From Nostocoides jenkinsii Ben 74 (GTDB taxonomy: Bacteria; Actinomycetota; Actinomycetes; Actinomycetales; Dermatophilaceae): a stretch of DNA of 64,000 nt. The DNA is taken from positions 583,969-647,968 of the forward strand of contig NZ_HF571038.1 in NCBI RefSeq assembly GCF_001046875.1. Direction: 5' to 3'. The translations under genes were made by a program, and so were the position numbers. The first letter of the stretch is position 1; every line of letters begins with the position of its first letter. Shown here one piece after another: positions 38,935-48,625 of this stretch. The notes beneath the pieces were generated by a model. It made no database searches. It was not told the origin of the DNA and worked only from the letters and a program-made list of their open reading frames with translations.

Positions 38935-40440
38935 ATGACCAACCTCGCGACGAATCTCGTCACGACCGCCGAGCAGCACCCCGACAACACGATGATCGCG
39001 ATGGGCGGCAAGCATCTGTCGTATGCCGTGATGCACCAGCTCGCCGCGAAGCTCGCCGGCGACCTCAAAGCCTCCGGCATCGAGCCCGGCGACCGGGTAG
39101 CGCTGATCCTGCCCAATGTGCCGGCCTTCCCGGTGGCCTTCTTCGCCACGCTGTATGCCGGCGGCACCGTGGTCCCGATGAACCCGCTGCTCAAGGCAGG
39201 TGAGATCGACTTCTTCTTCACCAACTCCGGGGCCAAGATCGCCTTCGTGTGGCCCGACTTCGTCGATGAGGTCACCAAGGGCGCGGCCAACTCCGGAACC
39301 CTGGTCGTGCCGTGCGACCCGATGGGTCCAGTCGGGGATCTGTTGACGGCCGGCGAGCCGATCACGTCGCCGGTGGAGCGTGCCGATGACGACACGGCGA
39401 TCATTCTGTATACGTCGGGCACGACCGGCCGGCCCAAGGGTGCCGAGTTGACGCACGCGAATATCCATCTCAACGCCACGCGCTGCGCGAATGACATCGC
39501 GCAGATCACCACCGATGACGTCGTGATGGGCTGTCTGCCGCTCTTCCACGTCTTCGGCCTCGTCGTCGGCATGCACGCCGCGGTCATCGCGGGTGCCTCG
39601 CTCGCGCTGATCCCCCGCTTCGACCCCTCCGACGCGATCAAGACGATGGCCAACGAGAAGGTCACCGTCATGCTCGGCGTGCCGACGATGTATGCCGCGA
39701 TCCTGCACCACCCCGAGAGCGACAGCTTCGACGCCTCCAACCTGCGCACCTGTTGCTCCGGCGGCTCGGCGATGCCGGCGGAGGTGCAGCGGGCGTTCGA
39801 GGAGAAGTTCGACGCCCAGATCCTCGAAGGCTATGGACTGTCGGAGACCTCGCCCGTCGCCTCGTTCAACATGCCGGGCCGGCCGACGAAGTCCGGCACC
39901 ATCGGCGTTGCCATCCCCGGGTGCGAGATGAAGCTCCTCGACGAGGACGGCAAGGACGTCGGCGTCGGCGGGGTCGGCGAGATCGCGATCCGCGGCGACA
40001 ACGTCATGAAGGGCTACTGGGACAACCCGGAGGCGACCGCGCAGGCCATCCCCGACGGCTGGTTCCGCACCGGCGACATGGCCACGGTGGACGACGAGGG
40101 CTACTACACGATCGTCGACCGCAAGAAGGACATGATCCTGCGCGGCGGCATGAACGTCTATCCGCGCGAGGTCGAGGAGCTCATCTACACCCACCCCGAC
40201 GTGCTCGAGGTCGCCGTCGTCGCGGTGCCGGACGAGCTGCTCGGCGAGAATGTCGGGGCAGCTATCGCCTTGCGCCCCGGCGCCACCGCCACGGTCGAGG
40301 AGGTGCAGGCCTGGACTAAGGAGCGGATCGCGGCCTACAAGTACCCGCGCACGGTCTGGCAGGTCGAAGAACTGCCTAAGGGACCGACCGGCAAGATCCT
40401 GCGCCGCGAGGTGCACGCGCCGGTGGCCGGGGCAAGCTGA
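38935..40440 (+). CDS. long-chain fatty acid-CoA ligase family (AMP-forming)
   Basis: 501 residues from ATG 38935, with AGGAGG seven bases upstream. It is an ANL-superfamily enzyme that activates a carboxylic acid with ATP and transfers it to CoA. Motifs in order: P-loop ILYTSGTTGRPKGAELTH, LPLFHVFG, LEGYGLSETSP, GWFRTGDMATVDDEGYY, VDRKKDMILRGGMNVYPREVEE, and the catalytic lysine in ELPKGPTGKILRRE. The substrate chain length cannot be told from sequence. A bidirectional terminator follows. Confidence 0.92.
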   Translation: MTNLATNLVTTAEQHPDNTMIAMGGKHLSYAVMHQLAAKLAGDLKASGIEPGDRVALILPNVPAFPVAFFATLYAGGTVVPMNPLLKAGEIDFFFTNSGAKIAFVWPDFVDEVTKGAANSGTLVVPCDPMGPVGDLLTAGEPITSPVERADDDTAIILYTSGTTGRPKGAELTHANIHLNATRCANDIAQITTDDVVMGCLPLFHVFGLVVGMHAAVIAGASLALIPRFDPSDAIKTMANEKVTVMLGVPTMYAAILHHPESDSFDASNLRTCCSGGSAMPAEVQRAFEEKFDAQILEGYGLSETSPVASFNMPGRPTKSGTIGVAIPGCEMKLLDEDGKDVGVGGVGEIAIRGDNVMKGYWDNPEATAQAIPDGWFRTGDMATVDDEGYYTIVDRKKDMILRGGMNVYPREVEELIYTHPDVLEVAVVAVPDELLGENVGAAIALRPGATATVEEVQAWTKERIAAYKYPRTVWQVEELPKGPTGKILRREVHAPVAGAS

Positions 40441-40464
40441 CGCCGCAAGGTCCGTCGAGATAGA

Positions 40465-40501
40465 GAACTGCCCGCCCTGACAAATGCAGGGCGGGCAGTT
40501 C
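40465..40501. terminator. bidirectional terminator between acyl-CoA ligase and uspA-like gene
   Basis: GAACTGCCCGCCCTG (40465-40479) pairs perfectly with CAGGGCGGGCAGTTC (40487-40501) around a 7-base loop, between two convergent genes. Confidence 0.88.
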
Positions 40502-40528
40502 TGGGTCGACGGAGCCGCCGGGTCGAAT

Positions 40529-41056
40529 TCAGGCCTGCGGGATGTCGTCCTCGGTGATCCTGGCGCTCTCGGGCACCTCGAACTCCGACTCGCCGCCGAC
40601 CGGCCGGACGATAAGCACATCGCACGTGGCCTTGCGTGCCACCTCTTGCGCGGTGTTCCCGAGCAGTCGGTCGGCAAGCGAGCGGTCATGCACGGCGCCG
40701 AGGACGATCAGATCGGCTCGCTGGCTTGTCGCGACCTCCAGCAGTGCTTTCGCCGGATCGCCATCAACCAATTGGGTGGCGACGATGGTGGCGCCTTCCC
40801 GTTCGGAGACGGCCACTGCGGCGGCGATCGCCGCCGAGGCAGCTGCCCGACCCAGGACCTGACCGACTCGAGAATCACCGCCGATGGTGGTCACATTCTT
40901 GGCCTCCTCACGCCGCGACAGATCGGCGAAGGCACAGATGATCACCAGGTCCGCGTCGTCGCGCTGTGCCAGCCAGGCTGCCCGGGCCACCGTCGGCCCG
41001 GCCAGGTCGGACCCGTCGGTGCCGACGACAATGGTGCGATAGTCCTTCTTGGTCAT
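40529..41056 (-). CDS. universal stress protein (UspA family)
   Basis: 175 residues. The N-terminal YRTIVVGTDGSDLAGPTVARAAWLA and the C-terminal LIVLGAVHDRSLADRLLGNTAQEV match a UspA domain. The second is a variant of the ATP-binding G-2x-G-9x-G-S/T motif, so ATP binding is possible but less certain. It ends in a short acidic tail. It follows the sugar-type MFS transporter by 12 bases on the same strand and may be co-transcribed. Confidence 0.9.
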   Translation of the reverse strand: MTKKDYRTIVVGTDGSDLAGPTVARAAWLAQRDDADLVIICAFADLSRREEAKNVTTIGGDSRVGQVLGRAAASAAIAAAVAVSEREGATIVATQLVDGDPAKALLEVATSQRADLIVLGAVHDRSLADRLLGNTAQEVARKATCDVLIVRPVGGESEFEVPESARITEDDIPQA

Positions 41057-41068
41057 GGGATTCTCCCG

Positions 41069-42475
41069 TCAGTGTCCGCTGCTGGGCATGTAGTTCACGT
41101 CATCGACGTCCTTGACGATCGGCGGCTCCTTGATCCACTGCATCGCCAGGGCAGCGATCGCCAGGAAGACGCCCGCGAACATGATGGCGTTGTTGGGGTT
41201 GTCGCCCAGGAAAGTGGAGTAGATCGTGCCGAAGGTTAGTGACTGGATGAGCATGGGAATGACGATCATCATGTTGATGATGCCCATGTAGACGCCGTAC
41301 CGCGTCGAGGGAATCATGCGCACGGCCATGATGTAGGGCACGCCCATGATCGAGGCCCAGGCGATGCCGAACCCGATGATCGGGATGAACACCAGATATT
41401 TGTTGTCGAGGTGCGGGAAGATCACCAGGCCGATCGCGGCGAGGAGCAGGCAGGCGCTGTGCACCATCTTCGCCCCGCGCCGGCGGGCGAAGGCGACGAG
41501 CGCGAAGGCCACGCTGAAGGTGACGATGTTGTACCAGCCGTTGACCAGGCCGGTCCAGCCGACTGCTTCGTCGAAGGCCGCCGATTCGGTGTCGGTGGTG
41601 TTCCACACCGACTTGGCCAGCGAGGCCGTGACGAACTGCCAATAGCAGGCCAGTGCATACCACTGGAAGAGATAGACCAGGGCGAGCTTGCGCAGCTCGG
41701 TCGGCATCTCGACGATGGCCTCCTTGATCTCGGCGATGGCCTTGCCGACGCCGCCGCCCTCGGCCTTCTTGGCCTGGATGGCCGCCAATTCCTCTGGGGT
41801 GGGCGGGATCTCGGGTGTCCGCAGCACCGATATCAAAACGCTGCCGATCGAGCAGACGGCGCCCAGCATGAACGAGCCGAAGACCCAGTAGGGAATGCCG
41901 GCGTCGGTGCCGCCGGAGATGATCTTCTGGAAGACGAAGAGCGAGATGTTCGCCAGCGTGATGCCGAAGCCGGTGAAGAAGGACTGCGCGAGGAAGCCCT
42001 TGGCGAGCTGGCTCGGGGGGAGCTTGTCGGCGATGAACGCGCGGTAGGGCTCCATCGCGGTGTTGTTGCTCGCATCCAGCAGCCACAGCAGCAGGACGGC
42101 CATCCAGATCGCCGAGACGAAGGGGAAGAGGAAGAGGCAGATGCTGCAGCCGAGGGCGCCGATGAGGAAGAACGGCTTGCGCCGGCCCCACCGCGGGCTC
42201 CACGTCCGGTCCGACATGGCCCCGATCATCGGCTGGATCAGCAGGCCGGTGATCGGGCCGGCCAGGTTGAGCAGCGGCAGCGCGTGCCCCTCGGCCCCGA
42301 GCTTCTGGAAGATCGGGTTCACCGCGGTCTGCTGCATACCGAAGCTGTACTGGATGCCGAAGAAGCCGAAGTTCATGATGAGGATCTGCGGCATCGTCAT
42401 CAGCGGCTTCTGCCGCACGATGGTGGTGTGCTGCAGGTTGCCCTCGCCCTGGGTGGCGACCGCGTCGGAACTCAT
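41069..42475 (-). CDS. MFS transporter, SLC45/GPH-like sugar symporter type
   Basis: 468 residues with about 12 membrane segments. The GAMSDRTWSPRWGRRKPFFLIGAL loop after the second helix is typical of the SLC45/sucrose-proton symporter and GPH branch of the major facilitator superfamily. QTAVNPIFQKLGAE and the ASNNTAMEPYRAFIAD loop support this. A cytoplasmic loop of about 45 residues (PPTPEELAAIQAKKAEGGG...) separates the halves. A disaccharide substrate is an inference from the family. Its start overlaps the SRPBCC gene stop by four bases. Confidence 0.88.
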   Translation of the reverse strand: MSSDAVATQGEGNLQHTTIVRQKPLMTMPQILIMNFGFFGIQYSFGMQQTAVNPIFQKLGAEGHALPLLNLAGPITGLLIQPMIGAMSDRTWSPRWGRRKPFFLIGALGCSICLFLFPFVSAIWMAVLLLWLLDASNNTAMEPYRAFIADKLPPSQLAKGFLAQSFFTGFGITLANISLFVFQKIISGGTDAGIPYWVFGSFMLGAVCSIGSVLISVLRTPEIPPTPEELAAIQAKKAEGGGVGKAIAEIKEAIVEMPTELRKLALVYLFQWYALACYWQFVTASLAKSVWNTTDTESAAFDEAVGWTGLVNGWYNIVTFSVAFALVAFARRRGAKMVHSACLLLAAIGLVIFPHLDNKYLVFIPIIGFGIAWASIMGVPYIMAVRMIPSTRYGVYMGIINMMIVIPMLIQSLTFGTIYSTFLGDNPNNAIMFAGVFLAIAALAMQWIKEPPIVKDVDDVNYMPSSGH

Positions 42476-42963
42476 GCCCGGCCCCCGTTCGCGTACTCGC
42501 CGGTGCCGGCGAGGAAGTTCTGCAGCCGGGTCAACTCCTTCTCCCAGCCCTCCCCGTGCCAGCCGGCGACATCGGGGTCGTACGGGCCCTGGATGATGCG
42601 CACGAGCGTGCCTTTGCCCTCGCGGCCGTAATTGGTGAATTCGACACGCAACTCGAGCGGGACGTTGGGGTCGATGCCGGGGTCGCCGGTGATCCGTTCG
42701 CGGGAGACGAAGACGTCGGGCTCGAAATACTCCGAATAGACGCCGTCGGTGACGACACGCGTCGTGGGGTCGTTGTCGCGGATCTTGACGTGCGTATGCC
42801 GCCCGCCCAGCTTGAGGTCTCCGCCGACCGTCTCATCCTCGACGTGCCAGCCGGGTGAGCCGCGCCAGCGCTTGAGCTGTTGCGGGTCGGTCCAGGCCCG
42901 GAAAACTTCCTCTCGTGGAAAGTCGAACTGCCGCTCGACGACCACCATGACGTTGGCTGTCAC
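42472..42963 (-). CDS. SRPBCC (AHSA1-like) domain protein
   Basis: 163 residues. It starts with VVVERQFDFPREEVFRAWTDPQQLKRW, the signature beginning of the AHSA1 branch of the START-like SRPBCC fold. GWEKELTRLQNFLAG near the end forms the long C-terminal helix. These proteins form a hydrophobic ligand cavity; no enzymatic role can be assigned. The stop overlaps the MFS transporter start (ATGA), indicating coupling. Confidence 0.87.
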   Translation of the reverse strand: MTANVMVVVERQFDFPREEVFRAWTDPQQLKRWRGSPGWHVEDETVGGDLKLGGRHTHVKIRDNDPTTRVVTDGVYSEYFEPDVFVSRERITGDPGIDPNVPLELRVEFTNYGREGKGTLVRIIQGPYDPDVAGWHGEGWEKELTRLQNFLAGTGEYANGGRA

Positions 42964-43062
42964 AAGACCTCGATCCCCTTCGACTGCCGTGCACCTGCAC
43001 GGATGGCGTCAGCCAGCATCGCACGACCAGCGCGCGATGTCTACCGGAAGATTGGCGGTCGG

Positions 43063-44022
43063 TCAGGACGCTTGGCCCGGACGGCGCCGACGCGGTGCGG
43101 AGTTGATGACGAAGGCGCAGGCCAGCACCACTGCGAAGCCGAGAACCTGTGCGGTTCCTAGGTGTTCGCCCAGAACGAAGACGCCGAGCAGCACCGAGAC
43201 GACCGGGATCAGATAGGTCACGGTCGTCGAGACCACGGCGCCGGCCGCCCGCACGACGTCGTACTGCAGCACGTAGGCGATGCCCGTGCCGACGAAGCCG
43301 AGAGCGGCCACGCACAGCAGCGCCAGCCAGACCGGGTGGTCGGCCGTGTGCGCCCCCGGAGCGAGGGACCAGGGCCGCGGGAAATTCTCTCGTGCGATCA
43401 GCCACCACACGAGGGTGACCGGGACCATGAGCGCCGACCCGCACAGGAGCAGCGCGGCGGGCTGCGAGAGTCCACCCAAGTCGGCGTGAGCGAGGAAGCG
43501 CCGGTTGTAGGTCCAGCCGAGCCCGTAGCACGCGCCCGCGAGCACGACGATGAGGAAGCCGAGCGGGTCCGGTCGCCCGGCGGCATTCCACGGCTCGGCG
43601 ATGATGACGACGCCCACGAACCCGACGAGGACCGCGGTGAGCTTGCGCCCGGACAACCGCTCCGACGGCAGCAGCGCGAGCGCGAAGAGCACGGCCGCGA
43701 TCGGCGTCGTCGCATTGCCGATTCCGGCCAGAGCGGAGGAGACCCGGGTCTCGCCCACGACGAATCCGGTGAACGGCAGCGCGGTCAAGAAGACCGAGGA
43801 GACAGCCAGGTGACCCCAGACACGCCGTTCCCTCGGCAGGTGGGAACCGGTGGCCCGCAACAGGATCGCCAGGATGAGCGCGGCGGCGAAGATGCGCCCG
43901 GCGGCGATCTGGATCGGGTGCAGCGCGGCCAGTCCGACCTTCATGAAGAGGAAGCTCGAGCCCCAGATCAGCGCCAGGGCAAGGAATTTCGCTTGCCATG
44001 GAATGCGTTGATCGGTGCTCAT
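43063..44022 (-). CDS. EamA/DMT-family transporter
   Basis: 319 residues from ATG 44022. Ten predicted membrane helices in two EamA repeats: FLALALIWGSSFLFMKVGLA at the start of the first and PLGFLIVVLAGACYGLGWTYNRRF at the start of the second. PVVSVLLGVFVLGEHLGTAQVLGFAVVLA is the conserved end of the family. It probably exports a metabolite; substrate unknown. Its start overlaps the stop of the MetE-like gene by four bases. Confidence 0.9.
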   Translation of the reverse strand: MSTDQRIPWQAKFLALALIWGSSFLFMKVGLAALHPIQIAAGRIFAAALILAILLRATGSHLPRERRVWGHLAVSSVFLTALPFTGFVVGETRVSSALAGIGNATTPIAAVLFALALLPSERLSGRKLTAVLVGFVGVVIIAEPWNAAGRPDPLGFLIVVLAGACYGLGWTYNRRFLAHADLGGLSQPAALLLCGSALMVPVTLVWWLIARENFPRPWSLAPGAHTADHPVWLALLCVAALGFVGTGIAYVLQYDVVRAAGAVVSTTVTYLIPVVSVLLGVFVLGEHLGTAQVLGFAVVLACAFVINSAPRRRRPGQAS

Positions 44023-45008
44023 CGAGTGGCTTCCTCTGTCAGGTCGCGGGCGAGATCGATGGCGGTGCGCTGCGTATGCCGTGCGCCCGCCACCGTGGAA
44101 GACGCCAGACCGCACGCGGGTGTGAGGGTCAGCGCGTCGAGATGTTCCGCGGCGAGCCCGACAGTCTCGAAGGCGTCCAGGACGAGGCGCTTGCCGCGTT
44201 CGACGGAGGCCGTGCCGTCGGTGGGGAGAGCGCCGGCATAGAGCCCGATCCCAGACTCGATGGTCGCAGCCAGCGACTCCCAGCGCGCGGGGGTCGCGTC
44301 AGTGACGTCGAGGGCCAAGGCCGCCGCTGCGGTGTTGCGCAGCAACGGGATTGGCGCGCTCGGGTGGCAGCAGTGGATGACGACGGGGGCCGACTGCGCC
44401 TCGACCAGGGCGCGCAGCCCGGTCCCCACGACCTGCGGGTCGACGGCGCGCACCCGGCCGTAGCCACTGGCATTCGGGAGCAGCCCTTGCAAGACGGCGG
44501 GCAGGGACGGCTCATCGAGTTGGATCACCAGGTCGGCGCCAGGAATCAGGCGGCGGGCGTCCGCGGCATACCGGCTAATGCCCTCGCTCAGTGAGGCGAG
44601 CAGATCGCGGGTGGCTCCGGGGTCGCTGACCGAGCGCTCGCCGCGGTTGAGTTCGACGGAGGCGGCGAGCGTCCAGGCGCCCGCGACCTGGAGCTTCAGG
44701 GGGCCGGTGTAGCCGTCATAGGCCTCGGCGAGTTCGTCGAGGTCCTGTCGGATCAGCGCGGCCGTGCGGGCGGCATCCTTGCCGGGCCGGTCGACGAATC
44801 GCCAACCGCTCGGCTGGAGGTCGACGTGCAGGTCGACCAACAGGCCCGCGCCCCGGCCGATGAGGTCGGCGCCCGGGCCGCGGGCCGGGGTTTCGGGCAC
44901 GTATGGCAGTCCGAGCCCGTCCGCGTCGAGCAGCAGGTCGCGTGTGGTGAGGATGGCTTCGCGAACGTCGGTGCCGGGCCAGGAGCCGATGCCGGTTGCG
45001 CGCGTCAC
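44019..45008 (-). CDS. MetE-like (cobalamin-independent methionine synthase C-terminal domain/UROD fold) protein
   Basis: 329 residues from GTG 45008. TGIGSWPGTDVREAI at the start and the later VIQLDEPSLPAVLQGLLPN and VVIHCCHPSAPIPLL (HxC-type metal ligands) fit the MetE C-terminal/UROD fold. The closing LTLTPACGLAS supplies the third, cysteine, zinc ligand of this family. It lacks the N-terminal half of true MetE. Actinobacteria carry such a stand-alone protein near ligA and mnmA. Its methyl donor and acceptor are not established. Confidence 0.82.
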   Translation of the reverse strand: MTRATGIGSWPGTDVREAILTTRDLLLDADGLGLPYVPETPARGPGADLIGRGAGLLVDLHVDLQPSGWRFVDRPGKDAARTAALIRQDLDELAEAYDGYTGPLKLQVAGAWTLAASVELNRGERSVSDPGATRDLLASLSEGISRYAADARRLIPGADLVIQLDEPSLPAVLQGLLPNASGYGRVRAVDPQVVGTGLRALVEAQSAPVVIHCCHPSAPIPLLRNTAAAALALDVTDATPARWESLAATIESGIGLYAGALPTDGTASVERGKRLVLDAFETVGLAAEHLDALTLTPACGLASSTVAGARHTQRTAIDLARDLTEEATR

Positions 45009-45048
45009 CGCGACATCATCCCGGAGTCGAGGACGCCGCGCGAATCGC

Positions 45049-45711
45049 TCACGGAGCGGGGCGGGCGGCGATGAATCGCTCGACGGATTCCGGGATCGGG
45101 CCGACCGACCACGGGGCCGGGACCGGCGCACCGGCAACCGTGTTCAGGGGTATGACGCCACACCAGACATCGACGGGGCCGGGCGGCTCGCCGGGGTCGC
45201 CATCGCGCTGCTTCATGATCCAGTTGTCGTCGCCGATGGCCAGGGCCAGGCCCGCCGTCGCAGCCTCTTCCTTCTTGGTCGACGGCGGCACTTCGGCATG
45301 ACGTCCCGGGATGATGTGCTCCGAGATCGTCTCCAGCGCAGTGGATTTCGCGTCTTGCGAAAGAGTCTCCAGGTGCCCGCGGATCACCACGGAGCGATAG
45401 TTGGCTGAGGACTCGAAGGTCGTCTCGGCGACCACGAGGCCATCCATCACGACGACACAAAAGGCCGCGGGGGCGCCCGCCGCAACCTGCCGCAAGGCGC
45501 CCGCGCCCGACGAGCCGTGGAGCAGAATCCGGTCGCCGTCACGGGCATACAGCATGGGCACGACCCAGGGCTGGCCATCCACGACCGTGGACAGGGTGCC
45601 GACGAGCTGGCTGTCGAGCAGCGCATCGAGTTGCTCTCGGGTGCCGAGACCCCGATCGGGCTTGCGGGTCAGGCGGGAGAGGCGGTCGGCGGCGGCGCGG
45701 AGGGAGCCCAT
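45049..45711 (-). CDS. pyridoxamine 5'-phosphate oxidase-family flavoprotein
   Basis: 220 residues. The split beta-barrel FMN-binding fold is suggested by LDSQLVGTLSTVVDGQPWVVPMLYARDGDRILLHGSSGAG and VVETTFESSANYRSVVIRGH-like segments in the first half. WIMKQRDGDP and VDVWCGVIPLNT close it. This resembles the Pyridox_ox_2/NimA-like branch, which binds FMN, F420 or haem. Substrate unknown. It is not clearly linked to the MetE-like gene, 40 bases away. Confidence 0.82.
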   Translation of the reverse strand: MGSLRAAADRLSRLTRKPDRGLGTREQLDALLDSQLVGTLSTVVDGQPWVVPMLYARDGDRILLHGSSGAGALRQVAAGAPAAFCVVVMDGLVVAETTFESSANYRSVVIRGHLETLSQDAKSTALETISEHIIPGRHAEVPPSTKKEEAATAGLALAIGDDNWIMKQRDGDPGEPPGPVDVWCGVIPLNTVAGAPVPAPWSVGPIPESVERFIAARPAP

Positions 45712-45784
45712 CCGCGCATCACATCACAGTCGACACCCACCGCGCCGGGCATTCCGACGAGGCGCGGGAGCGTCGCGGGTCGTG

Positions 45785-46768
45785 TCACTCCGCGCGGTCC
45801 GCCGGACCGGCGTACCGCGTCACGAGGCGGGCCGCGCGCTGGCGGAGAATGTCGCGAACCGATACGGGAGAAAGAACGTCGGCGTCATCGCCGAGCTGCC
45901 AGATGGCCCACACGGCATGCCGCTCATCCTCGAAGGAAACCTCGAGGCGAACCCAATGATCAAGCTCGGACTCCTCGGCGCGCACGGCTCGTGCCATGTC
46001 GAGCAGTTCCGACAGGCGCGGACGCCGAACGCGAAGGACCACAGGGAAGTCATGATCCGCGAGGAACTGAGCACAGCGCCTCGCCCACAGTTGGTCGAGG
46101 TCGACCCTCGCGGGTCGCTGGGCCGACTCGGGCAGTCGTTCGGCGCGCAGGATCCGAGAGAGCCGGTAGGTGCGCTCGGCCCCATCTCGCGTCGCCAGAA
46201 GATAGGTCCGACCCCGCACCGTGACCAAGCCGATGGGGTCCACTGTCCGCGAGGCCGCGGGCGCGGCGGGAGCCGCATACTCGATCTGCAGGCGCTTGCC
46301 GGCAAGCACGGCCTCACGCACGGGACGCAAGAGTGCCGATGGGATGTCTTCCCCCTCGGTCCGACGAGACAGGAGGTCTGTCGCCGGCTCGGCCAGCAAA
46401 CGTTGCGCGGCAGCACCGAGCCCGCTCTGGTTCGATTCGGGCAGGGCATCGACGACCTTGCGCAGCGCCGAAGCCAGTGCGCCATCGAGCCCGAAGAGTT
46501 GCCCGCCGCCACTCGACCCGGCGGTGAGCAGCGCCAGGGCCTCGTCGTGATTGAGGCCGGTCAGTTCGCCGCGGAAGCCGGGCAATAGCGAGAACCCCCC
46601 AAGGCGGCCACGATCGGCATACACCGGCACGCCCGAGGTGGACAGGGCGTCGACATCGCGCAAGACGGTGCGCTGCGAGACCTCCAGCTCGCGCGCCAAC
46701 TCACCCGCCGTCATGCGACCGCGCTGACGCAGCAGCAGAACCATCGAGACAAGCCGGTCCGCACGCAC
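45785..46768 (-). CDS. HTH/WYL-domain transcriptional regulator (YafY-like)
   Basis: 327 residues. The N-terminal winged helix begins MRADRLVSMVLLLRQRGRMTAGELA, with the recognition helix in EVSQRTVLRDVDALSTSG. The WYL domain in the middle shows VTVRGRTYLLATRDGAERTYRLSRI, where the family's W-Y-L is modified. A C-terminal WCX-like extension follows. These proteins bind DNA and often sense a nucleic acid or small ligand. An inverted repeat lies directly upstream of its start and faces the divergent ridA-like gene. Confidence 0.9.
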   Translation of the reverse strand: MRADRLVSMVLLLRQRGRMTAGELARELEVSQRTVLRDVDALSTSGVPVYADRGRLGGFSLLPGFRGELTGLNHDEALALLTAGSSGGGQLFGLDGALASALRKVVDALPESNQSGLGAAAQRLLAEPATDLLSRRTEGEDIPSALLRPVREAVLAGKRLQIEYAAPAAPAASRTVDPIGLVTVRGRTYLLATRDGAERTYRLSRILRAERLPESAQRPARVDLDQLWARRCAQFLADHDFPVVLRVRRPRLSELLDMARAVRAEESELDHWVRLEVSFEDERHAVWAIWQLGDDADVLSPVSVRDILRQRAARLVTRYAGPADRAE

Positions 46769-46777
46769 GCCTAAAGT

Positions 46778-46799
46778 CTGTCAAGGAAACACGACAGAA
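46778..46799. promoter_or_regulatory. inverted repeat TCTGTC-N10-GACAGA between WYL regulator and RidA gene
   Basis: TCTGTC (46778-46783) and GACAGA (46794-46799) form a symmetric site ten bases upstream of the WYL regulator start, in the 123-base divergent intergenic region. Such placement fits an autoregulatory operator shared with the RidA-family gene; inference only. Confidence 0.5.
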
Positions 46800-46891
46800 G
46801 ATGACGTGATTTGGCTCCAGGCTGGTATCTGGACGTTGCCGAGGTGGGCGACCGGCCCGCCGACGTCCGGCAGACACAGATCGGAGAAGTC

Positions 46892-47287
46892 ATGGAGCGG
46901 ACCCCAATCAACCCCGTCGCCTGGTCAAAGGAACTGGGCTTCAACCAAGGCGAGGTAGTCGCCGGACACACGCGCACCCTCTACATCTCCGGGCAGACGG
47001 CGATGGATTCGCAGGGTCGACCGCAGCACGAGGGTGACATGAATGCCCAGCTGGGCCTGGCTCTGGACAATCTTGAAGACGTCCTGGCCGCAGCTGACAT
47101 GACGCTCGCGAATGTGGTCCGCATCGGCGTCTACACCACCGATGTTGATGCGCTGTTCCCGCACTATGGCGTTATCGCGGGGCGACTCGCGGCCGCCGGG
47201 GTCGCGCCAACCACCACGATGCTCTGCGTCGCGCGGTTGGCCATCCCCGGCCAACTCATCGAACTCGACGGGACCGCCGTCGCCTAG
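46892..47287 (+). CDS. RidA/YjgF/UK114-family protein
   Basis: 131 residues from ATG 46892, with GGAGA upstream; the frame is open earlier but not family-like. RTLYISGQTAMDSQGRPQHEGDM and VVRIGVYTTDVDALFPHYGVI are typical. The conserved arginine of RidA (which hydrolyses reactive enamines/imines) is not obvious at the usual C-terminal place: TTTMLCVARLAIPGQLIELDGTAVA has an R in VARL that may serve. It probably belongs to one of the other Rid subfamilies. Confidence 0.88.
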   Translation: MERTPINPVAWSKELGFNQGEVVAGHTRTLYISGQTAMDSQGRPQHEGDMNAQLGLALDNLEDVLAAADMTLANVVRIGVYTTDVDALFPHYGVIAGRLAAAGVAPTTTMLCVARLAIPGQLIELDGTAVA

Positions 47288-47299
47288 TCCTCCAGGAGT

Positions 47300-48625
47300 T
47301 CAGGCTGCGTCGCGCGGCCCGTCGGCGGGAGACGACGGCGCGTCGGCGAGGGCTTGGCGCGCGAGGCGCTCGGCGACGGCGTGCGGGTCGGTGCGGGCGT
47401 CATACCGCCAGAAGTCGCGCAGCCAGGCGGCGGTCAGGCCGACGCCGGCGATGCAGGCGAGGCCGCCGCTGGTGATGGCGCCGCGCACATTCCACGCGTC
47501 GGCGACCAGGCCGGCGCGCATCTGCCCGCCGAGCGGGCCGACCGAATAGGACAGCATCTCGATCCCCGCGAGGCGACCCCGCATCCGCTCCGGGATGGTC
47601 TGGTTCCACACCGTGCCGCGGAAGACGGCGGAAATATTGTCGGCCGCTCCCGCAAGGGCGAGGGCACCCATCGCCAGCCAGATCGACGGCGCAAGCCCGA
47701 CGAGGGCGATGGCCAGGCCGTATGCCGCGGCAGCGATCGTGATCGCCCGGCCGTGGTGATGCACGCGCGGCATCCACCCGGAAAGCGTCGTGGCGACGAG
47801 GGCGCCGACCGTTTCGGCGGAGTAGAGCATGCCGACCAGCTCCGGGCGACCGAAGACCTCCTCGGCGAAGGCCGGGAAGAGCACGATCGGCATCGCGAGG
47901 AACATCGCGGCGATATCGATGAGGTAGGTCGCGAGCAGATCGCGGCGGCGCACGGCATACGTCCAGCCCTCGGCGATGCCCTTCAGCGAGGGCGGGGTGG
48001 TCTCCTCGCGATGCGGATAGGGGCACATCGCGGCATACATCGCCGTGGCGACGAGCATCCCGACGACATCGACGACGAAGCACCAACCGATGCCCACCTT
48101 GGCGATCAGCAGCCCGGCCAGGGTGGGCCCGACGAAGAGCCCGGCGTGCAGGCCGAAGGATGCCAAGGCATTGGCTTGCGTCAGCTGGTCGTGCCGAACC
48201 GTCCTGGGCAGCAACGATTCTCGTGATGGTCGCTGCAGGGCGCCGACGCAGGTCAGGAGGGCGCCGACGATAAAGATGACCGGGATGCTGGGGTTGTCGC
48301 GGAAGGCATTCGCGGCCAGCACGGCCATGAAGAGCACCTGCGCGCTGCCGCACAGCACCAGCAGCCGCTTCCGATCGACATGGTCCGCGAGCGCGCCACC
48401 CCACAGGCCGAAGACGACAAGTGGCACGAGTTGTACCGCACCCATCAGCCCGACCATCGCGTTCGAGCCGGTCTCGCGATAGATCAGGAAGGGCAGCGCG
48501 ACATAGGACACCATGTGCCCGACATAGAAGACGCTGCCCGCGATGAGCAGCAGCCGGAAGTCGCGCGACTCACGAGCGGGCGTCAGGTCGAGGCGAAGGG
48601 CAGCGATCCGGGAGCGCAGGCTCAC
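47300..48625 (-). CDS. MFS transporter (enterobactin exporter/MFS_3-like)
   Basis: 441 residues with about 11-12 membrane segments: [27 protein letters not shown] at the start, [19 protein letters not shown] as the A-loop motif after helix 2, and [26 protein letters not shown] after helix 4. That last loop is typical of EntS-like MFS_3 exporters. Its start overlaps the mnmA stop by four bases, so it is co-translated. Substrate unknown. Confidence 0.88.
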   Translation of the reverse strand: MSLRSRIAALRLDLTPARESRDFRLLLIAGSVFYVGHMVSYVALPFLIYRETGSNAMVGLMGAVQLVPLVVFGLWGGALADHVDRKRLLVLCGSAQVLFMAVLAANAFRDNPSIPVIFIVGALLTCVGALQRPSRESLLPRTVRHDQLTQANALASFGLHAGLFVGPTLAGLLIAKVGIGWCFVVDVVGMLVATAMYAAMCPYPHREETTPPSLKGIAEGWTYAVRRRDLLATYLIDIAAMFLAMPIVLFPAFAEEVFGRPELVGMLYSAETVGALVATTLSGWMPRVHHHGRAITIAAAAYGLAIALVGLAPSIWLAMGALALAGAADNISAVFRGTVWNQTIPERMRGRLAGIEMLSYSVGPLGGQMRAGLVADAWNVRGAITSGGLACIAGVGLTAAWLRDFWRYDARTDPHAVAERLARQALADAPSSPADGPRDAA

